A DNA stretch of 64,000 nt from Prinia subflava (lineage: Eukaryota; Chordata; Aves; Passeriformes; Cisticolidae), in the NCBI RefSeq assembly GCF_021018805.1, contig NC_086259.1:8800001-8864000 (forward strand), given 5' to 3'. The notes beneath the pieces are model-generated. The model saw only the letters and a program-made list of their open reading frames with translations, did not search any database and was not told the DNA's origin. Positions 1 to 13,731 of the stretch are shown here, piece after piece; positions within the stretch are counted from its first letter, which is position 1; every line of letters starts with the position of its first letter. The translations under genes and the position numbers were made by a program.

Positions 1-302
1 ACTGCCAATCCACCACCTCACTGAACAGCTGTTTTTCCCAATAAATAACTCAATATTCCACACTGGCATGAAGCATCACCCTGCACACTGAGGTCTCCAT
101 CATCATCTCAAGGTCTGTGCATCATCAGCTGCCATAGCAGCTCAAAGGTGCACAGCATCTGTCCTCGCTGCCTCCCCCTTCTGTGACCACTTCTTTCTCA
201 GGGGGAGGCTTAAAGCAGGGTGGGAAATTTAAGGATTTAAATTTCCAAGGATTGAAGGACTTCAAATTCACAGCCTTTCAGAAATCCTTTTTCTTGCTGT
301 TA

Positions 303-409
303 CAAGGTGGTGGGTTTTTTTTGTTTTGTGTTGTTTTTTTGTTTGTTTGGGGTTTTTTTTGTGTTTTTTTTTGTTTTTTTTTTTTGTTTTTTTTGTTTTG
401 TGGGTTTTT

Positions 410-444
<35 letters not shown>

Positions 445-470
445 GGTTGGTTGGTTGGTTTTTTTTTGCA
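303..470. repeat. T/G-rich low-complexity tract with (GTT)11 and (GGTT)4
   Basis: From about 303 the plus strand is runs of T broken by single or paired G. It then becomes about eleven GTT triplets (412-444), four GGTT units (445-460) and a final T run. Open frames across it give only Phe, Leu, Cys, Val or Gly runs, or on the other strand Asn, Gln, Thr or Lys runs, and are artefacts. It is a compound microsatellite and probably length-variable. Confidence 0.95.
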
Positions 471-3285
471 AAAATGGTAAAATAATTGGGAATGACCAAA
501 GTGTCAGCAGTGCACCAGCAGCCAGGCCAGTTGTTATCACAGACCCAGCTTGGGGCACAGAGGGAGGATCGTGTCCCACACAGGGACAGCCCTGCTGCAT
601 CACAAAGGGCATCTGCAATGAGCTCTGCCCATGTCCAAACCAGCTGTAGTTTAGTTTGTGATTGCAGTGAAGTCCCAGCAGCCGAGGAACCAACACAGGC
701 CGTTCAGCCCCGATCCCGGATGGGGACCTGGGGCCGTGCCTGAGCCAGGGAGCACAAGGCAGCACCCTCACTGTGCCATTGCCTGCTGGCTCAGACACAT
801 CCACGCCCTGCAGGGCCACCTCAGACCGCACTGCTGCTGTGTCCCAAACGCCAGCCTCACAGGCTGGCCGGGACACTGGAGCAGCACAGTCAGTGCTGGT
901 AACATGTACTGCTGTCATGAGTTCAGAGCCAGCCAACTGAAACATTAATGATCTGCTAAACTACAGAAAGGAACCAACTCACAGCGAGGTCTGCAGCACA
1001 ATTGCTTGACTGTTTGGGATGATGAACACCCACAATTCCTCGAGATTCCAGCAGGAGGTGAGGGCTTTTGCACTTTTGGAATTCAAGTATATCATTAATA
1101 AAAGTATAGCAATATACAAATCCCCATATCCAGCAGTCCAAATAGTGAAAAATATGAGAGAAATATGCTATACTAGGAGAAAGTCACCAGCTGCAAAAAT
1201 CATACAAAAAGGGTATTCAGATGAGCCACTACACTACCTGTAATTCTTAGAAATACTGCAGAGCTAACTTGCCACACCAATTCCACCACAGACACCACCA
1301 GCATTTCCAGCTGAAAAACCACCTCAACTTTTCTGAAAGGTTTTCTAAGAAATCCTTTCTTCTCCTTTAGCAAGCCATGACTCATTGCCCTCTATAGCAC
1401 AGACAGCTACCAGATACAGAACCTTAAGTGCCAGAAAATGCTCCACTAGCTCACAGAGAGTGTTTCAAGTGCAAGCTTCAAAACGGCCTCCAGAACCACA
1501 CTCGTGTTCAAAGGAGGTACTGGAGAACGCGGCTGTGTGAAAATTGGCAATACAGATTCACTGGCAGGAACACGGAGGTTAGTTTTGGCTCACAGGAGAT
1601 CCTCCACCCTGTAGTTTGCTTTGAACAGTTTTAATGAAAAACTCAAAGTGAGATTCAGCTGCAACCATCAGTTTTTATCTAAGGCTGGTCAAAAGCAAAA
1701 GAAAAAATAAAATTCTATTTCTGTATTTATAAGGTTGGAGGGGGTATGCATCTCTCTTTAGAAGAGACACTATATTTTAATTATCTTTGGAAGAGAGGGT
1801 AGCTGGGAGACCCATAATTCTCTCTCACATATGCATGTAGGCAACCAAAACAGCAATGTGGTGGAGGAGGGGGTGAATTAGTAAGTACATCATACAATGT
1901 ACAAGTACATCTGTAGCACTGGCCAGCAGACAAGCCTGTCCACTTTAATACTTCCAGAAGAAAAGTTAGTCACTCCTCCCATCTATTTGCAGCAGCATAG
2001 CAAGAAAATGCTGCTCTCTTCAGTCTGAATAGAAATTTATCTCAGACAAAATATGTAAATATGCCTCCAGTGGTGCTGAGGCCCAAATCATTGTAGTTTT
2101 TGCCTCTTGTATTTTGGAAAATCTCAAGCCTCAGCACACAAGTGGAAGGTGAATGAGGTAAATCACAGGATGTCTTATTCTGACACTTGACAAGAGGAAG
2201 GAGAGAGAAAATCCACTTGGGGGTGGGGAGTAGGAGTACAAGATAAGCAGGACAGCCAGCCTCCCCTTGACAAGCATGCAAGTGAGCTGCCTGCCCCTCC
2301 AGGATCTCCAAATACTTTAGAGGTAAGAGGTAGTTACAGGCCACTAGAACGTTTTCCACCCGGAAGACCTTTGATTTAAAGGGAGGGTCCCCTGTACCCT
2401 AAAAAACAAAGAATATCTTGCTAACTCAGACCACCAACATTGACTATAAGCTTTCTGCTCCCTGTAAAACCAGAGAACACATACTTAGCTTTACTCTTCC
2501 ACAGACTACACTGAAAATGTCAGAAAACAGGACAAGCTAGCTTATAAATAATTGCAAAGCCCCTCCTGAAGAGGGCTGAGAGGGAGGTGGGATGAAAGCT
2601 TCCAGCCAGGAAAGCTGTGACTGCCAAGGAGCAGAACAGAATAAGGACAAGGACAGTGTGTGATATCCCATCTCCATCTGTACACAGAAATGAAAGGCAT
2701 TGAGGAAAATATCAGTGCGGCTTATGGCAGGCATTCCCAGGTGTGGGAAAATCCTCGGGGGAAGAGCACCATCAACAGAAAATACAGCAGACCTTATAAG
2801 AGACAGCTGACGTGGCAGATCCTACAAAAGCTTGTCTGCAGTATCTGAGCGTCTTTTGTTCCCTAGCCCCATTCTTTCACCTGGCAGCTCACAGATTAAA
2901 AGACCTGAGAGATGTTCCTGTCACAGAAGACTTTTCCTCAAAAGGCTCCTAAAAGGAGGAGGGACCAGGGTAACGCAGGGTCCACTACAGGGGATGCGTG
3001 CCAGTGGAAGCTTTACCCTTCTAATAACAACTCCCCTACTTCTCTGGAAATTCTCCCTAACCCTATCCCCTCGCTACCTGCAGAGTGATAACAAAGCCAA
3101 CATTGTCCATCAAGTCTCAATCTGAAGTGACTCAGTTATTCTCGGGAGCTTTGTGTTCATTTTTTCAGCCTGGCATCCTCAGAAAACAAGGTTTATGTCA
3201 TCATATTGCCTGTCATATGTCTTAACTGTTTGTCCCTTCCTATTAACTTTTGAATCACACCGTACTGGGGATACAGGGCTATGAG

Positions 3286-3325
3286 AGAAATTGAGTTTCT
3301 CGGATAGAAATTGAGTTTCTCTGAG
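3286..3325. repeat. 20-bp direct duplication
   Basis: Two adjacent 20-bp copies share AGAAATTGAGTTTCTC and differ only in the last four bases (GGAT and TGAG). This is a small tandem duplication in intronic DNA. Confidence 0.9.
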
Positions 3326-6300
3326 ATCGGCAAACCTGCCTTTGACTGGGTAGGGCAGAGCCCCCAGTTCATGTCTCTGCTGAGAGGAAGGCTAAGAGCA
3401 GAGTCAGCACTTATCCCTGCTCTTGTCCTGTCCCAGGCAATCAGCACACGAGTGTCACCCGGCCGGACGGCACCGCTCATTCCGCTGCTTGTCCTGATGG
3501 TAGGCAGAGGATGGGAAGGGGGGATGAGTGCTCTGTGGGGAATGGGGTCGGGTGGAGGGCTGAGCTGGACTTCAGTGGAGAAACACATCATTGCAAGTCT
3601 GGCCTCATACTCAAAAAAACTTATTTTCTCTGCCAAATTGCCTGTAACTTCATGACACATCATCAAGGACAAATGACAATATTTATCAAGTACTCGCTGA
3701 ATCCAGAATGTAGCCACACACAAAACAGCAACCAGTTGGAGAATTCATCCATTAGACTTGTTGCTGCAACTTTTTCTTCCCTTTTGCCTAAGCAATGGAA
3801 AAGTCATGTTGAAGTCAATTTATTTCCTAATGTCACCACTTTCTAGGTCTGCACAATTAATGCGGGGTTTCTTGAAACAAGTAGAAAGCGTGTGATGAAT
3901 CAAATGTGAGCGCTCGGGAAACAGCACTCCCACAAGACCACAAGGCTTGGCTCTGAAGTCAGTTTGTGACATTGGTTACAAGCAGCTATACACCCCAAGT
4001 GTGCTCTGCAGAGGCATTTTTCTGTATCTACTGACCAAATTATCCCTTTTTAAGGAAAAGTGAAAGAAAAAAAAATGTCCTTTTTTTTGCTGTAGCACCA
4101 CATGGTAAATTTCATTCGTCCCATCCCAACTGCTTCTAGTGACAGTGGAGTGTTTGTCTGAATTTTTAACAGATGTTTCTAAGTACTCTTGTCCACTTCT
4201 CTCTCCTGAGAATTTCTGCAGTGGGATAGCTCTAGATAGTAATACAAGCAATGCTTGTAAGAGGCTCTGGGGATAAATCTGTAGACATTGCATCTAGGAT
4301 GGGTGTGGGTATGGGTCCAAGCCTTATGAAACTTTGTGAATATTCTCTGAAGAATAGCAAGCTGGACTGACCCTGCTGCAGATGTTTTTGAGCTTACCAG
4401 CCCCACAGCGAAAAGCAAGACAGTTTACAGATAACTGCAACACTCCTGAAACAGCCCAAGAACAGGACTTAAACTGAAATTTATAAAAGCAGGGGTATAC
4501 TGGTGCACAGAATAATGCAAAGGATGATGTGTGATGGTGTAACTCAATTTCAAAATACCAGAGATGCTTCAAAGGGGACCAGTCAAGGCTGAGGCAGAAT
4601 TTCCCAGATGTCAGGTTGCCCTTGGGAACACACATGCTGGATTCACTTGACAGGTGTGAAGGTGCTCAGAAGAAGTCAGTCAGAACACAAATTGTTTTTA
4701 AAAAATAAAGTCTCTGCTTTCATTTTTAAAGAAAGGGAGCATCTTGTGCTAACGCCTGGCAAGGAGCAGTGACGTCTGCCCGAGTTTGTACACAGCCTGA
4801 AACAATCAGCTAGAGCATGCTCATGGCTGCTAGTTTACATTATCGAAACGGAACCAGAGCGATTTAATTCTAAAATGAAATCTAGTAAAGCTATTGTCAG
4901 TGTTTCACAGCAGCTGAAACTGTTTTTTTTCAAAGGTCAGTCTACTAGCTAGAGAGTGAAAGCAAGCAAGGCGGCGGTGCCAGCCCTCAAGATGTGGCTG
5001 CATCCTGCAGCCTGGTTTTGCACTCCCTTAAATGTCGGGCAAGAGGCGGCAGCGAGGTCTCGGCAGAGCCGTGCCAGCCCTGCCCTGCCAGCTCTGGGGA
5101 CGCTCTGGGGACGCTGCAGCCCTGCAGGGGACACGCAGCAGGGCCTGCAGTGAGGGCCTGCGCTGCCCCACCACCGCAGCCGCACCCACGCCGTGCCGGG
5201 CACAGAAGGGATGGTGCAGAGGACACCACTTGTGTTTTCAACCCATTCGGCTTTGTGGCTGCTGTGTCATTCACAACAATGCCACGGCCCCCCCCACCCC
5301 CAGAAAACCCATAAAAACCCCAATCTAAGAACCACTTCCCCCACAAACAGCATGGCAGAGCCCCAAACACCCCCACAGCCAGCACAGGCCTGGCATTTGC
5401 TGTCAGCTTCTGTATTGGCATTTCTGTTAACCCCTTTTGTAAGATTATTTGACTCAGTTTCAAAATTCCTCATTCTGAAAAACACTTGTTAAATATTGGC
5501 CCTGACTGCTGCACAAAGTGATAGCTTGGTAGTCATAATCCACAAGATATATTTAGCCTCACAAACTCATCATCAATGGATCTTGAAAGCATTGTAGCCA
5601 ACCGACTGGAAACCACATGCAATACAAACACATAATAGAACTTTTAATGTGCAAAGAGACTCAACAAAAAGATCCTTGACCTTCTTGCTTTCCCTTGCAT
5701 ACCATTATCCCCAGTGAGACAGCAAATGGAATGACGTGGAGAGCAACAGCTACCAACAAGCAACTTTGAAGCCAATTTCTACAGTAGTTAAGCAGTTAAT
5801 GACGTTAATCAGAATGATAACTTATTAAATTCTATATTTATGCAAATAGCATTTTGGCATATCGCACGGAGACCTGAGTAGCAGAGCTTGCCAGGGAAAG
5901 GTCCAAACATCTTTTATATTTACCATTTTGGGGGTTTTAATACTATGTAAAAGTATCTGTGATGGTTGGTACATCAGACCACACTTAAATAAAATGCTAC
6001 GGTCACAAATGAATATCCATTATTCTAAATAGATTAATGACCAAATTAATTTTTAACCTTTATGAAGCAGAGATTCACCTCTGCAGCCACATCCAATCTC
6101 TGCCATTATCTTTTTAACAAGAAGATGACTTTTCTTATAGACCTTCCTAAAACAGGCAAAAATTATTGAACAAAGAAAATAACAGGTAGCCCTCCCTCTC
6201 TCTGTGCTACAGTAGCTAGGGAATATATGGCACAAAAATATAAAGTAACAGTAGTTTATGACTGACATGAAAGGACATTATTTGTGTGTAATGAGATGAA

Positions 6301-6509
6301 TCAGAAAAACTGAAGTTTAGGGTAGGCAGAATTTACAGTAATCTTAGTTTCATAAAACCAGTGTGGAAAACCTATTGCTTTCCAAGAGAAATAGCTGGGA
6401 ACTTCTTGGTTCTGGGCTGCTTTTAAATTCAACAAGGATGGAAGAAGCAGGGGATTGGATGAACAGCTATGAATTGCACTTTTAATTTAATTGCTTTCAA
6501 GATGTCAAA

Positions 6510-6562
6510 AAGAACATCAAGATGTGCTTATGCATGTAGTTTTCCATTTTCTTGATGTTCTT
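6510..6562. repeat. 13-bp perfect inverted repeat (hairpin potential)
   Basis: AAGAACATCAAGA at 6510-6522 is the exact reverse complement of TCTTGATGTTCTT at 6550-6562, separated by 27 bases. It could form a 13-bp stem in an intronic transcript. No function is implied by the sequence alone. Confidence 0.85.
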
Positions 6563-9500
6563 CTGTTTCAGTAGAATTAAATTCTGCACAGATTTTACCC
6601 ATTCATTCAGTTCTTTCTCTATCTTCAGGAAAATGAGATGGGAACAACTTCTGCAAAAAATGTTGTGCAAAATAAGTAATTCATGAATTGAAATTGTACC
6701 TCTGTTTTGAAAATCAATAATATTGCTTATACAGAAGCCCTAATTGTTGATTTATTTATGTAAATATCTTGGTATCTGGGTAGCTTTTCTTTGTTTGTGC
6801 AAACCTCGCAACACGATGTTCAAATATCTCTGGAAAAAATAATTGCTTTTTTTCTCCCCTTTGGGTACAAATTTCTGTGTTTTAAATGAATGTGCAGGTT
6901 TCCTGTTGCTGCATGAAGCCTTCATTTAAAAATACCAACTAATTCTAGGTTTAATTAAAACAGAATGTTTTATATCACAAACTTTTTTTTTTACAGCACA
7001 TATCTTCTTTACCTTAATGTGATTGCTGCCTGTTAAGAGAAAAATAATTTTTAAAAATTAATTTAATGAAATAATTCAAAGTTTTACAGCAACTGACTTT
7101 ATAGAGTGAACTTATGCAAGCACCGAAGCCTTTCCAGAGAAAACAGGATTCTCCACACCTCCCTCTGGCTTTTCTCCCTACTGAATGCCATGGCCTTCAC
7201 TCAACCAAAGGAAATGAAAGACAGACTGAGACAACAGCATCACGTGGGTGAAGGTCAGATTGATTTTCAGCTGTGTGGTGCTGTTTTATCACCCTCGGGA
7301 CAAAAGTTAAGCCCTTCATTTTTTTTCATGTCTGCTTTAACAGAGCAATTTTTTTTTTCCCCTGAAATTTTGGTTGAGGTCCATACCACCAGAATTATCA
7401 AGGATAGCCTAATTTAAAACATTTGTGAAGATCTTCCATCCTCACAGTAAAATCCAGATCAGCCCACACACCACAAAATTTCTATGAGTTTCCTCTATTC
7501 CCTGTGTACAAACAGTGGCTCCTTGAAACTGCAGAGGTTTCTGCAGTGACATTCGCTGACAGCAAAAGCAGAGTGGGATGCAGCTGCTGGCTGTTCGCGA
7601 TGATCCTGGGCACAGGAGAAGAGCAGTTGCTATCTCAAAAGGGGAAAGTTCACAAATTGTTTTTTCTCCCTTCCCTTCCTCTCCTCTGAGCTCAGAGAGG
7701 CCAAGCTCTCCAGGAGCCCAGCCTCGCGCCTGTCACTCGCCATCCGGACATGCACGGCCAATTACTGTGGCAGCCTCTGCAAAAACAAGGAGTCTTGCTA
7801 ACTCTGATTGCACTTTTTCCAACTCCAATGCCACTTACAAAATCATTCTCCCCCAACTTGCTGAAAGAATTGGCTTTCCTCATTTCTCTTCTAATTGAGA
7901 GAGATTCTCCCCAAAGTAATGATGTTATTTTCAACAGCCAATTTTAGCTGGTCATGTTTTCAAAACGGAACTGATTAACCTAAAATGAGGCATTTTGTAC
8001 ATCACAGATACATATATGCATACCTAGTCATCGAGAGAAAGTACCTTCTCTCCCATTTCCAGTTCTCTGGCTGACAGAAAGCTCAGTATTCTCTCATTTA
8101 AGCTATGAGACAAAAAATCCTACTCACTTTCATTTCCTTTTGTCTTAAATCTTGGGATGAATTTGTCTTATTTCGTATGAAGAGTGCAACAGCATCATGA
8201 GTGCCTCCTAAAGATGATGGTTTTATCCTCCATAAAAAGCAAGGAATACTATCTGCTTATTTTACATGTACCAGAGGCCCTGGTCCAAATCAAACCCAGT
8301 TACACTCAATACCATTGAAACACCTTGGAATACAGCTCCTACATGAAACAGCCCTTGTAAAACAAACCATGACAAGTGTCTGTAAGAGAGGAAGGAGCAG
8401 TGAAGGGCTGTACGGTGACATCAAGCAGCTATCCAGGTTGGATCTGGATGCAGTCTGAATGCAAATTAAGCAACTTTCTCAGTTTGGTGAACAAAGATTT
8501 GACAAGCATACATCTTTAGCTCATGTGAACCTAGCTGAGTCTGCCTCCGAAGCAGCACTTGGAGCAGTGTGATTTCTCCCAGCACCCCCAGGAGATCTGC
8601 TGGTCCCCACAGGACGGCTCAAGGAAGGCTCTGCATGTGCAGAGCTCCAAGGAAGAGCCAGCTCTGGACAATGGACAGGAGAGCAACTGCAGCTGAGAGT
8701 CAAGGGGAAATCAGTAACACAGCAGGTGTAACTCAGGTGTATGAACTGTCAGTGACTCTGTTTCATGCGGGGCTGGGAAAGGGCAAATGCCAGCACAGCA
8801 ACGGAGAGAACACTGCAAAATGGGACAGTCCAGAAAGGAGCAAGCAAGGAAAAAGCCTTCAAGGAGGGACCACAGGGACACATGCACTGGCAATAGGGAG
8901 AGGAAAGGGCAGGAAGTGGCCACCCCAAGCACACAGCCAGAACGCACAAAAGCACAATCCCAAATGATGCAGAAACAGACCACAAGCTAAATACTACCAT
9001 AAATAACTGTTCTAGATGCATGTTGGATTTTTGGCTGGTTTGGGCTTGGTTGGTTGCTATGGTTGATTGATGAAGATTAAACAAAGTACTTCAAACCTTT
9101 TTACACTACTCTCGGAGCCCAGTAAATTACCTCTATTCAATTTTGCTCGAAGAAAATAAACACAGGTGTGTGTATTTATCTTTCTGTAGACTTCGAGTTC
9201 ATAAAGGGAATTTACTCTACTTCTGTCTTTCCAAATTTTCTAATGAATAATTAGTAGATGTAGATTTCTAAAATGACCATTTAATATAAATTATATCAAA
9301 TCTCATTTATTTTAAGAGATATCATTAAGTACAAAGTCTGCATGAGTGAACTGAGTTCACTGTAGAGGAAATGACTGGGAATTATGTTCAAAAATCTATT
9401 CAAATGTTTAATGTAACAGATTCCCTGGAGAGGAGAAATGCAATGGGCTTCTTCAGCCTTTCTTTATGTCCTCCTCAGCAAGTGTAACAGTAATTGAGTA

Positions 9501-12214
9501 GCAACAAAAAGAGGAGCCAAGAAGTCTTTCATCATTATGGCTGAGAACGATTTTCAAGGAAGTCTAAGGAAGAGATGGACCCACATGCCAAAAAAATGAT
9601 GCTTTCAAGAGGAAGTTCACTCCCACCATTACTGATGTCACCAGCAACAAAACCCACCTGGGTTAAAGACCTTGGCTGTTCCACCAATTTCATGCATTCA
9701 TTAGGCAAATTGGTGCAGCCACAGTAATTTTCATCCAAAATAACTCAGGCTATTAATGAGGAAGGTCTTGATTTCTCCCCTAAATGCTGACCTCTCATTC
9801 TCCTCATGTTGACATAAAGCTTGTGCAGATCCATAGGGCACCAGATCTGGGAGCTGCACAGACTAAAAATCAATCCCTTTAATTGTCAGCAATGTCACTT
9901 CCCAAAGACAACACAAACCTTTTACCAGCATAAGGCAGGAGATGGAAGGGAGGAAGGAAGCAGTCCAGTTGCAGTGAAAATTTAAGCCAAATTACAATGA
10001 CAACTTTTTAATTTCATGATGATAAAAATAACAATTTCTAGTGTCAGGAGGGGGTTGCTAGAATGTTTAAAGATTACAAAGTGCTTGAATGCCCTGCAAA
10101 GTATTTAGTGTGAACAGACCAAATGCCTTGAAAATGCCAAATCAATTTTTCATTAGTTAAGACAATGAAAACTGCTTGTAATAAGAAAGATGTTTGAATA
10201 ACATTACCTACATTAAATACATGTAATTTATTTAAATTTCTACTGAGTATATTTTCAACTATTTTAAATTGAATATGAAATTATAAAATTTACCCTACAC
10301 TATTAAAAGCACCTATTAACATTACTTATATGAAACAGCATTCAAAATGTACATACTTGCTGCCAAGGCTTTGAAGAAAGTCAGAAGCTGCTTGGACCTC
10401 TGATGGAGGTCCTCTGATGTGCTAGCCCAGCCTGGAGAGCAACAGCCTCTCCAGCAGGTGCAGAGAAAATATTTCCCTTATTCAGTTTATTTGAGTGGTT
10501 CAGTCCAATACGCAGTTTGCTGAGAACAGAGGAACTGCTTGGCAGATGATCCCTAGCTTGCTTCTTGCCAGCCTGTGGCAAAGAAAGGCGTGAGGCACCC
10601 ACGGACCACACGGGCTGAGGTTGTCCCCAGCAGGACTCGTCCCTGGCTGGGTCCCGCTGCCCCCCGAGCCCCCCGAGCCCCAGGCAAGCCCCGCACCCAG
10701 GGGCCACCAGAGATGCTCCAGCCAGCGCTCCCCAGGCCAGCCAGCTGAAGAGGACCAACCCATGCTGGCACGTTTCCCTAAAGCCAGCCGGCACCAGGGG
10801 GTGGAGGCTGCTTTCTGGCTTCCCCAAGCCTGGAGCACAGTTAATAACATGCCAGCTGTATCTGCAGACAAGCCAAGTTTAATGAGGCTACAACAAAAGC
10901 ATTCAAATATGCACTACAGAACTTCTGTGGGGATTTTTTTTCTAGAGCTTGTTTTTAAAAATGAAAGATAGGAATTCTTGACAATGTTTGTACACACACT
11001 TCCTTCGTTTTTAATTGATTTTTTTTAAATTGTATGCTGCAAATTCAAAGGAATCAACATTAGAAAGACTTGTTTAATCCCACTACTTCCAACAGCAAAA
11101 TTATGCTGTGTGATGAGTGCTTGAAATGCACTGCTGGTTGCTTTTTTCTTAAAAAACATTGAAGTCTTAATTGTTTTTCCCCTACATGGCCAGACACCAT
11201 CTCTCTGTCTGCCAGGTCTTCACACTAGGACAAGTCCTACCCTCGCCTCCTGCCCGGGAGCCAGGACAGACACACCAGCGTGACCACATCTCTGGCACAA
11301 GTGAGGGAGGAGATGGCTGACCCCCTCACTCTCCCACCAGCCACGCCTCACCACATCCCTCTCTTACTCCACACCAAAGTACACGAGGTATCAATAAAAG
11401 GATTGCAAACAGGGACTTAAAGATGGGATGCAGCAGCAAAAGAAGGCTGCTCGGGCATGAGGGGATGGAGAAGGTGGGAAATGGACAATTGCTCACTGTC
11501 TCCTTCACCAGAAGAACCACAGAGTATCAAATGAAAGCAGGTGACAAAAGGCAAGTGAACAAAAGGTGATGCTTTTCCCCAACCTTTAGTTGAACTCTGG
11601 GTCCCCACCACAGGAAAAGCTAACTGCACTTCAAAATGGAAATTCATGGAAGAAGATTGTCTGAATAATTTAAATAAAAAGCACCACAAAGTGCTCAGAT
11701 AAGAATACTTACCCAATTGTCTGCAATGGGATAGGGGAAGAAACCAGGAAAAAGCCACAAACTCTCAGTGCATCTCTTTTTCACTACTTACATGTGCAGT
11801 CTGAAGAACTCAATGGCTCTGAATCTGCCAAGGCTGTTGATATGCCCATCAGTTTTGTCCCTCAACAACCCACAGGAAGGCAATGCATGCCCTCCAGCAG
11901 CATCCTAGCCAAAAATAACCCTTGTCTTGTCCACCTGAGACAGGACAACCCCAGCACATCTTCCATTCATCTCTCTAAGGCTTTATTAAAGGCCACTTCG
12001 TAACAAACACGTTACTATCTATTGTAGTATCTGGGCTATCCTCACTGCACTTCTGAATTGAGTTTCATATACTGGGTTTTGTCCACAACCCTCTGAATGC
12101 TGGGACCTGCTTATGGCAAACAGGGATCCTCCTTCCTGCAGGCACAGCTGCTCTTGTAGCTCTCACCAGGTTCTAGCCTGCGAAGGAACTCTTTCCACTG
12201 AAACACCTCCCTCC

Positions 12215-12239
12215 TTTTTTTTTTTTTTTTTTTTTTTTT
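12215..12239. repeat. T25 homopolymer (A25 on the minus strand)
   Basis: There are 25 consecutive T on the plus strand. Read on the minus strand, an AATAAA lies shortly before the A run (in TAATAAATAGG, about 12249-12259), which resembles a mature mRNA 3' end. Whether this is a retrocopy tail or a simple homopolymer is undecided. Confidence 0.9.
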
Positions 12240-12940
12240 AATATCAAACCTATTTATTACTTACTTATATTTCTGTATGCTGAGAAACAAATCTGCCCTA
12301 TGTAGACCCCCACAATCCTCCCTCTGCTGTACCAGGGCAATGGATTGCCCTTGCAAACAGAAATCTGAAGCAGGAGGAAAAGAGGAGGTGGCGCTCCGGC
12401 ACCCCTGGTGCCCCAGAATTGCTGCATGAGGCCTGAGCTGGTGCTGGGGATCTGGGCAGGCTCCTGCTGCACACAGGAGCTCCCATGGTCAGCACTCAGC
12501 ACTGCTCTTGCTTCACCATTTTTGGGGTGCTTCAGTCTCTGTGCACCTCTCCGTTACTGAGGGAGCCAAGAACAGACTGGCTTCTCAGCCAGCCAGGGGC
12601 AACCTGTTCAAAATATCCAAAGGAAGCATTTCCTTCAAGAGGCCTCATTTGGAACATGCACCCACTTTCTCTTTTATCCATCTCCATGCATACCTGTGCT
12701 TACTTTGCAGACTACTTTCTGAACTAGATAAAGGCAGATAAAAGAACTCAATTAAAGCAGCAAGAATGAAACAGTCCCTTGCCAATACAAGCAGGCTAAC
12801 TTGTCATCCTCAGCTCCTCACTGGGCCATATGTTTAAAAATGACAAGGAAAATGGTCTTCCTGTGTGAAAAACATATGCTGCTTGAGGAAAGACATCATC
12901 ATCATCGCTAAGAAATTTTGTGCAGCCTCAGAATGCATAC

Positions 12941-13731
12941 CCGGGCCATCCACGGCGACCGCTGGCTCCGTGGGGGCTGAGAAAGGGGTGGGGAGAGCTC
13001 ATTCCTTCCCTCCTGCCAGGGGTTTTGGTACCATGCTACCAAGCCGGCCGCAGCCGCGCTGGCAGCGCTCCTATCTGCACACGCAGCGCCTGGTGCAGCC
13101 TCCCTGGCCGCCGTCCCCGGGGGCCGGCACAAAGGTGGCCGTGGCGATTTGCAGGGGATGGCGCCCGGCGCTCTGGCACGCTCTTATCGGCGAGCGCACT
13201 GCCCGCTGCGCCGCGGGCCCGCGCCGGGACTCCCTCCGTGAGGCACAAAGCAGAGCCCAGCTGCGTGTTCGTGGCGAGCAGGCATTGTTCGGGATTCGCG
13301 CGGCCGCACCATAAATCCTACAGGCGCTGGCATGCCTGCGAAATCCGGGAGACACGGGGAGAGAGGTGCCGAGGCTGAGCCCCGCTGGCACCCGCCGTGC
13401 CCCGGGGCGGAGCGCAGGCCGGGTGCCCGGGGCCAGCCGGGCTCTCACCTACCTTTGCCTGTGGGTGACCCTCGGATGTGACGGGTGGGCAGCGCTGTCG
13501 GGGAGCACAACACCGGGCACAAGTTTGTCAAACACGGGCAGTACACGGCACAGCACACCGAAGCACGTTTGCCTGGTGCGGGGGCAGAGCCAGCGCTGCT
13601 GCCTCAGCACACACTGCACGGGATGCGCTGCGAGACCTCGGCATGGCCGGGGTCCCGAGGCCCTGTTTGACATGAAATTCGCAGCTGTGCTTCTGTTTGT
13701 CCTCAGATCCCCGTTCCGATGTGGGAATGCG
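12941..13731. promoter_or_regulatory. Intronic CpG island, candidate alternative promoter
   Basis: By hand count this stretch has about 70 CpG dinucleotides in about 790 bp, with NotI-like GCGGCCGC at 13299-13306, while the flanking intron has very few. Two overlapping strong splice donors face the minus strand: GGCAAAG|GTAGGT with its boundary at 13453/13452, and GGTAG|GTGAGA at 13449/13448. A first exon starting inside the island and reading leftward toward the large finger exon is therefore plausible. A ZNF423 isoform starting downstream of the first exons is known in mammals, and that is the basis of the promoter inference. The open frame here (13673 to 13449, minus) does not continue in the needed phase, so any exon would be 5' untranslated. 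The island could instead be an enhancer, a Polycomb-type element or a non-coding RNA promoter. Confidence 0.55.
13447..13455 (-). other. Candidate 5' splice site in the CpG island (minus strand)
   Basis: The minus strand reads AAAGGTAGGTGAGAG here, giving two overlapping consensus donors, AAAG|GTAGGT and TAG|GTGAGA. They sit within the CpG-dense block, where a first-exon donor would be expected. Use as a splice site is inference, because no transcript evidence is available. Confidence 0.35.

Noticed and set aside
268..945. 225-codon minus-strand frame with Asn, Lys and Thr runs
   Set aside because: Its C-terminal half is the complement of the T/G microsatellite, and the rest has no family resemblance.
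3193..3723. 176-codon minus-strand frame
   Set aside because: Composition is unremarkable, no domain or splice context is evident, and a plus-strand frame overlaps it.
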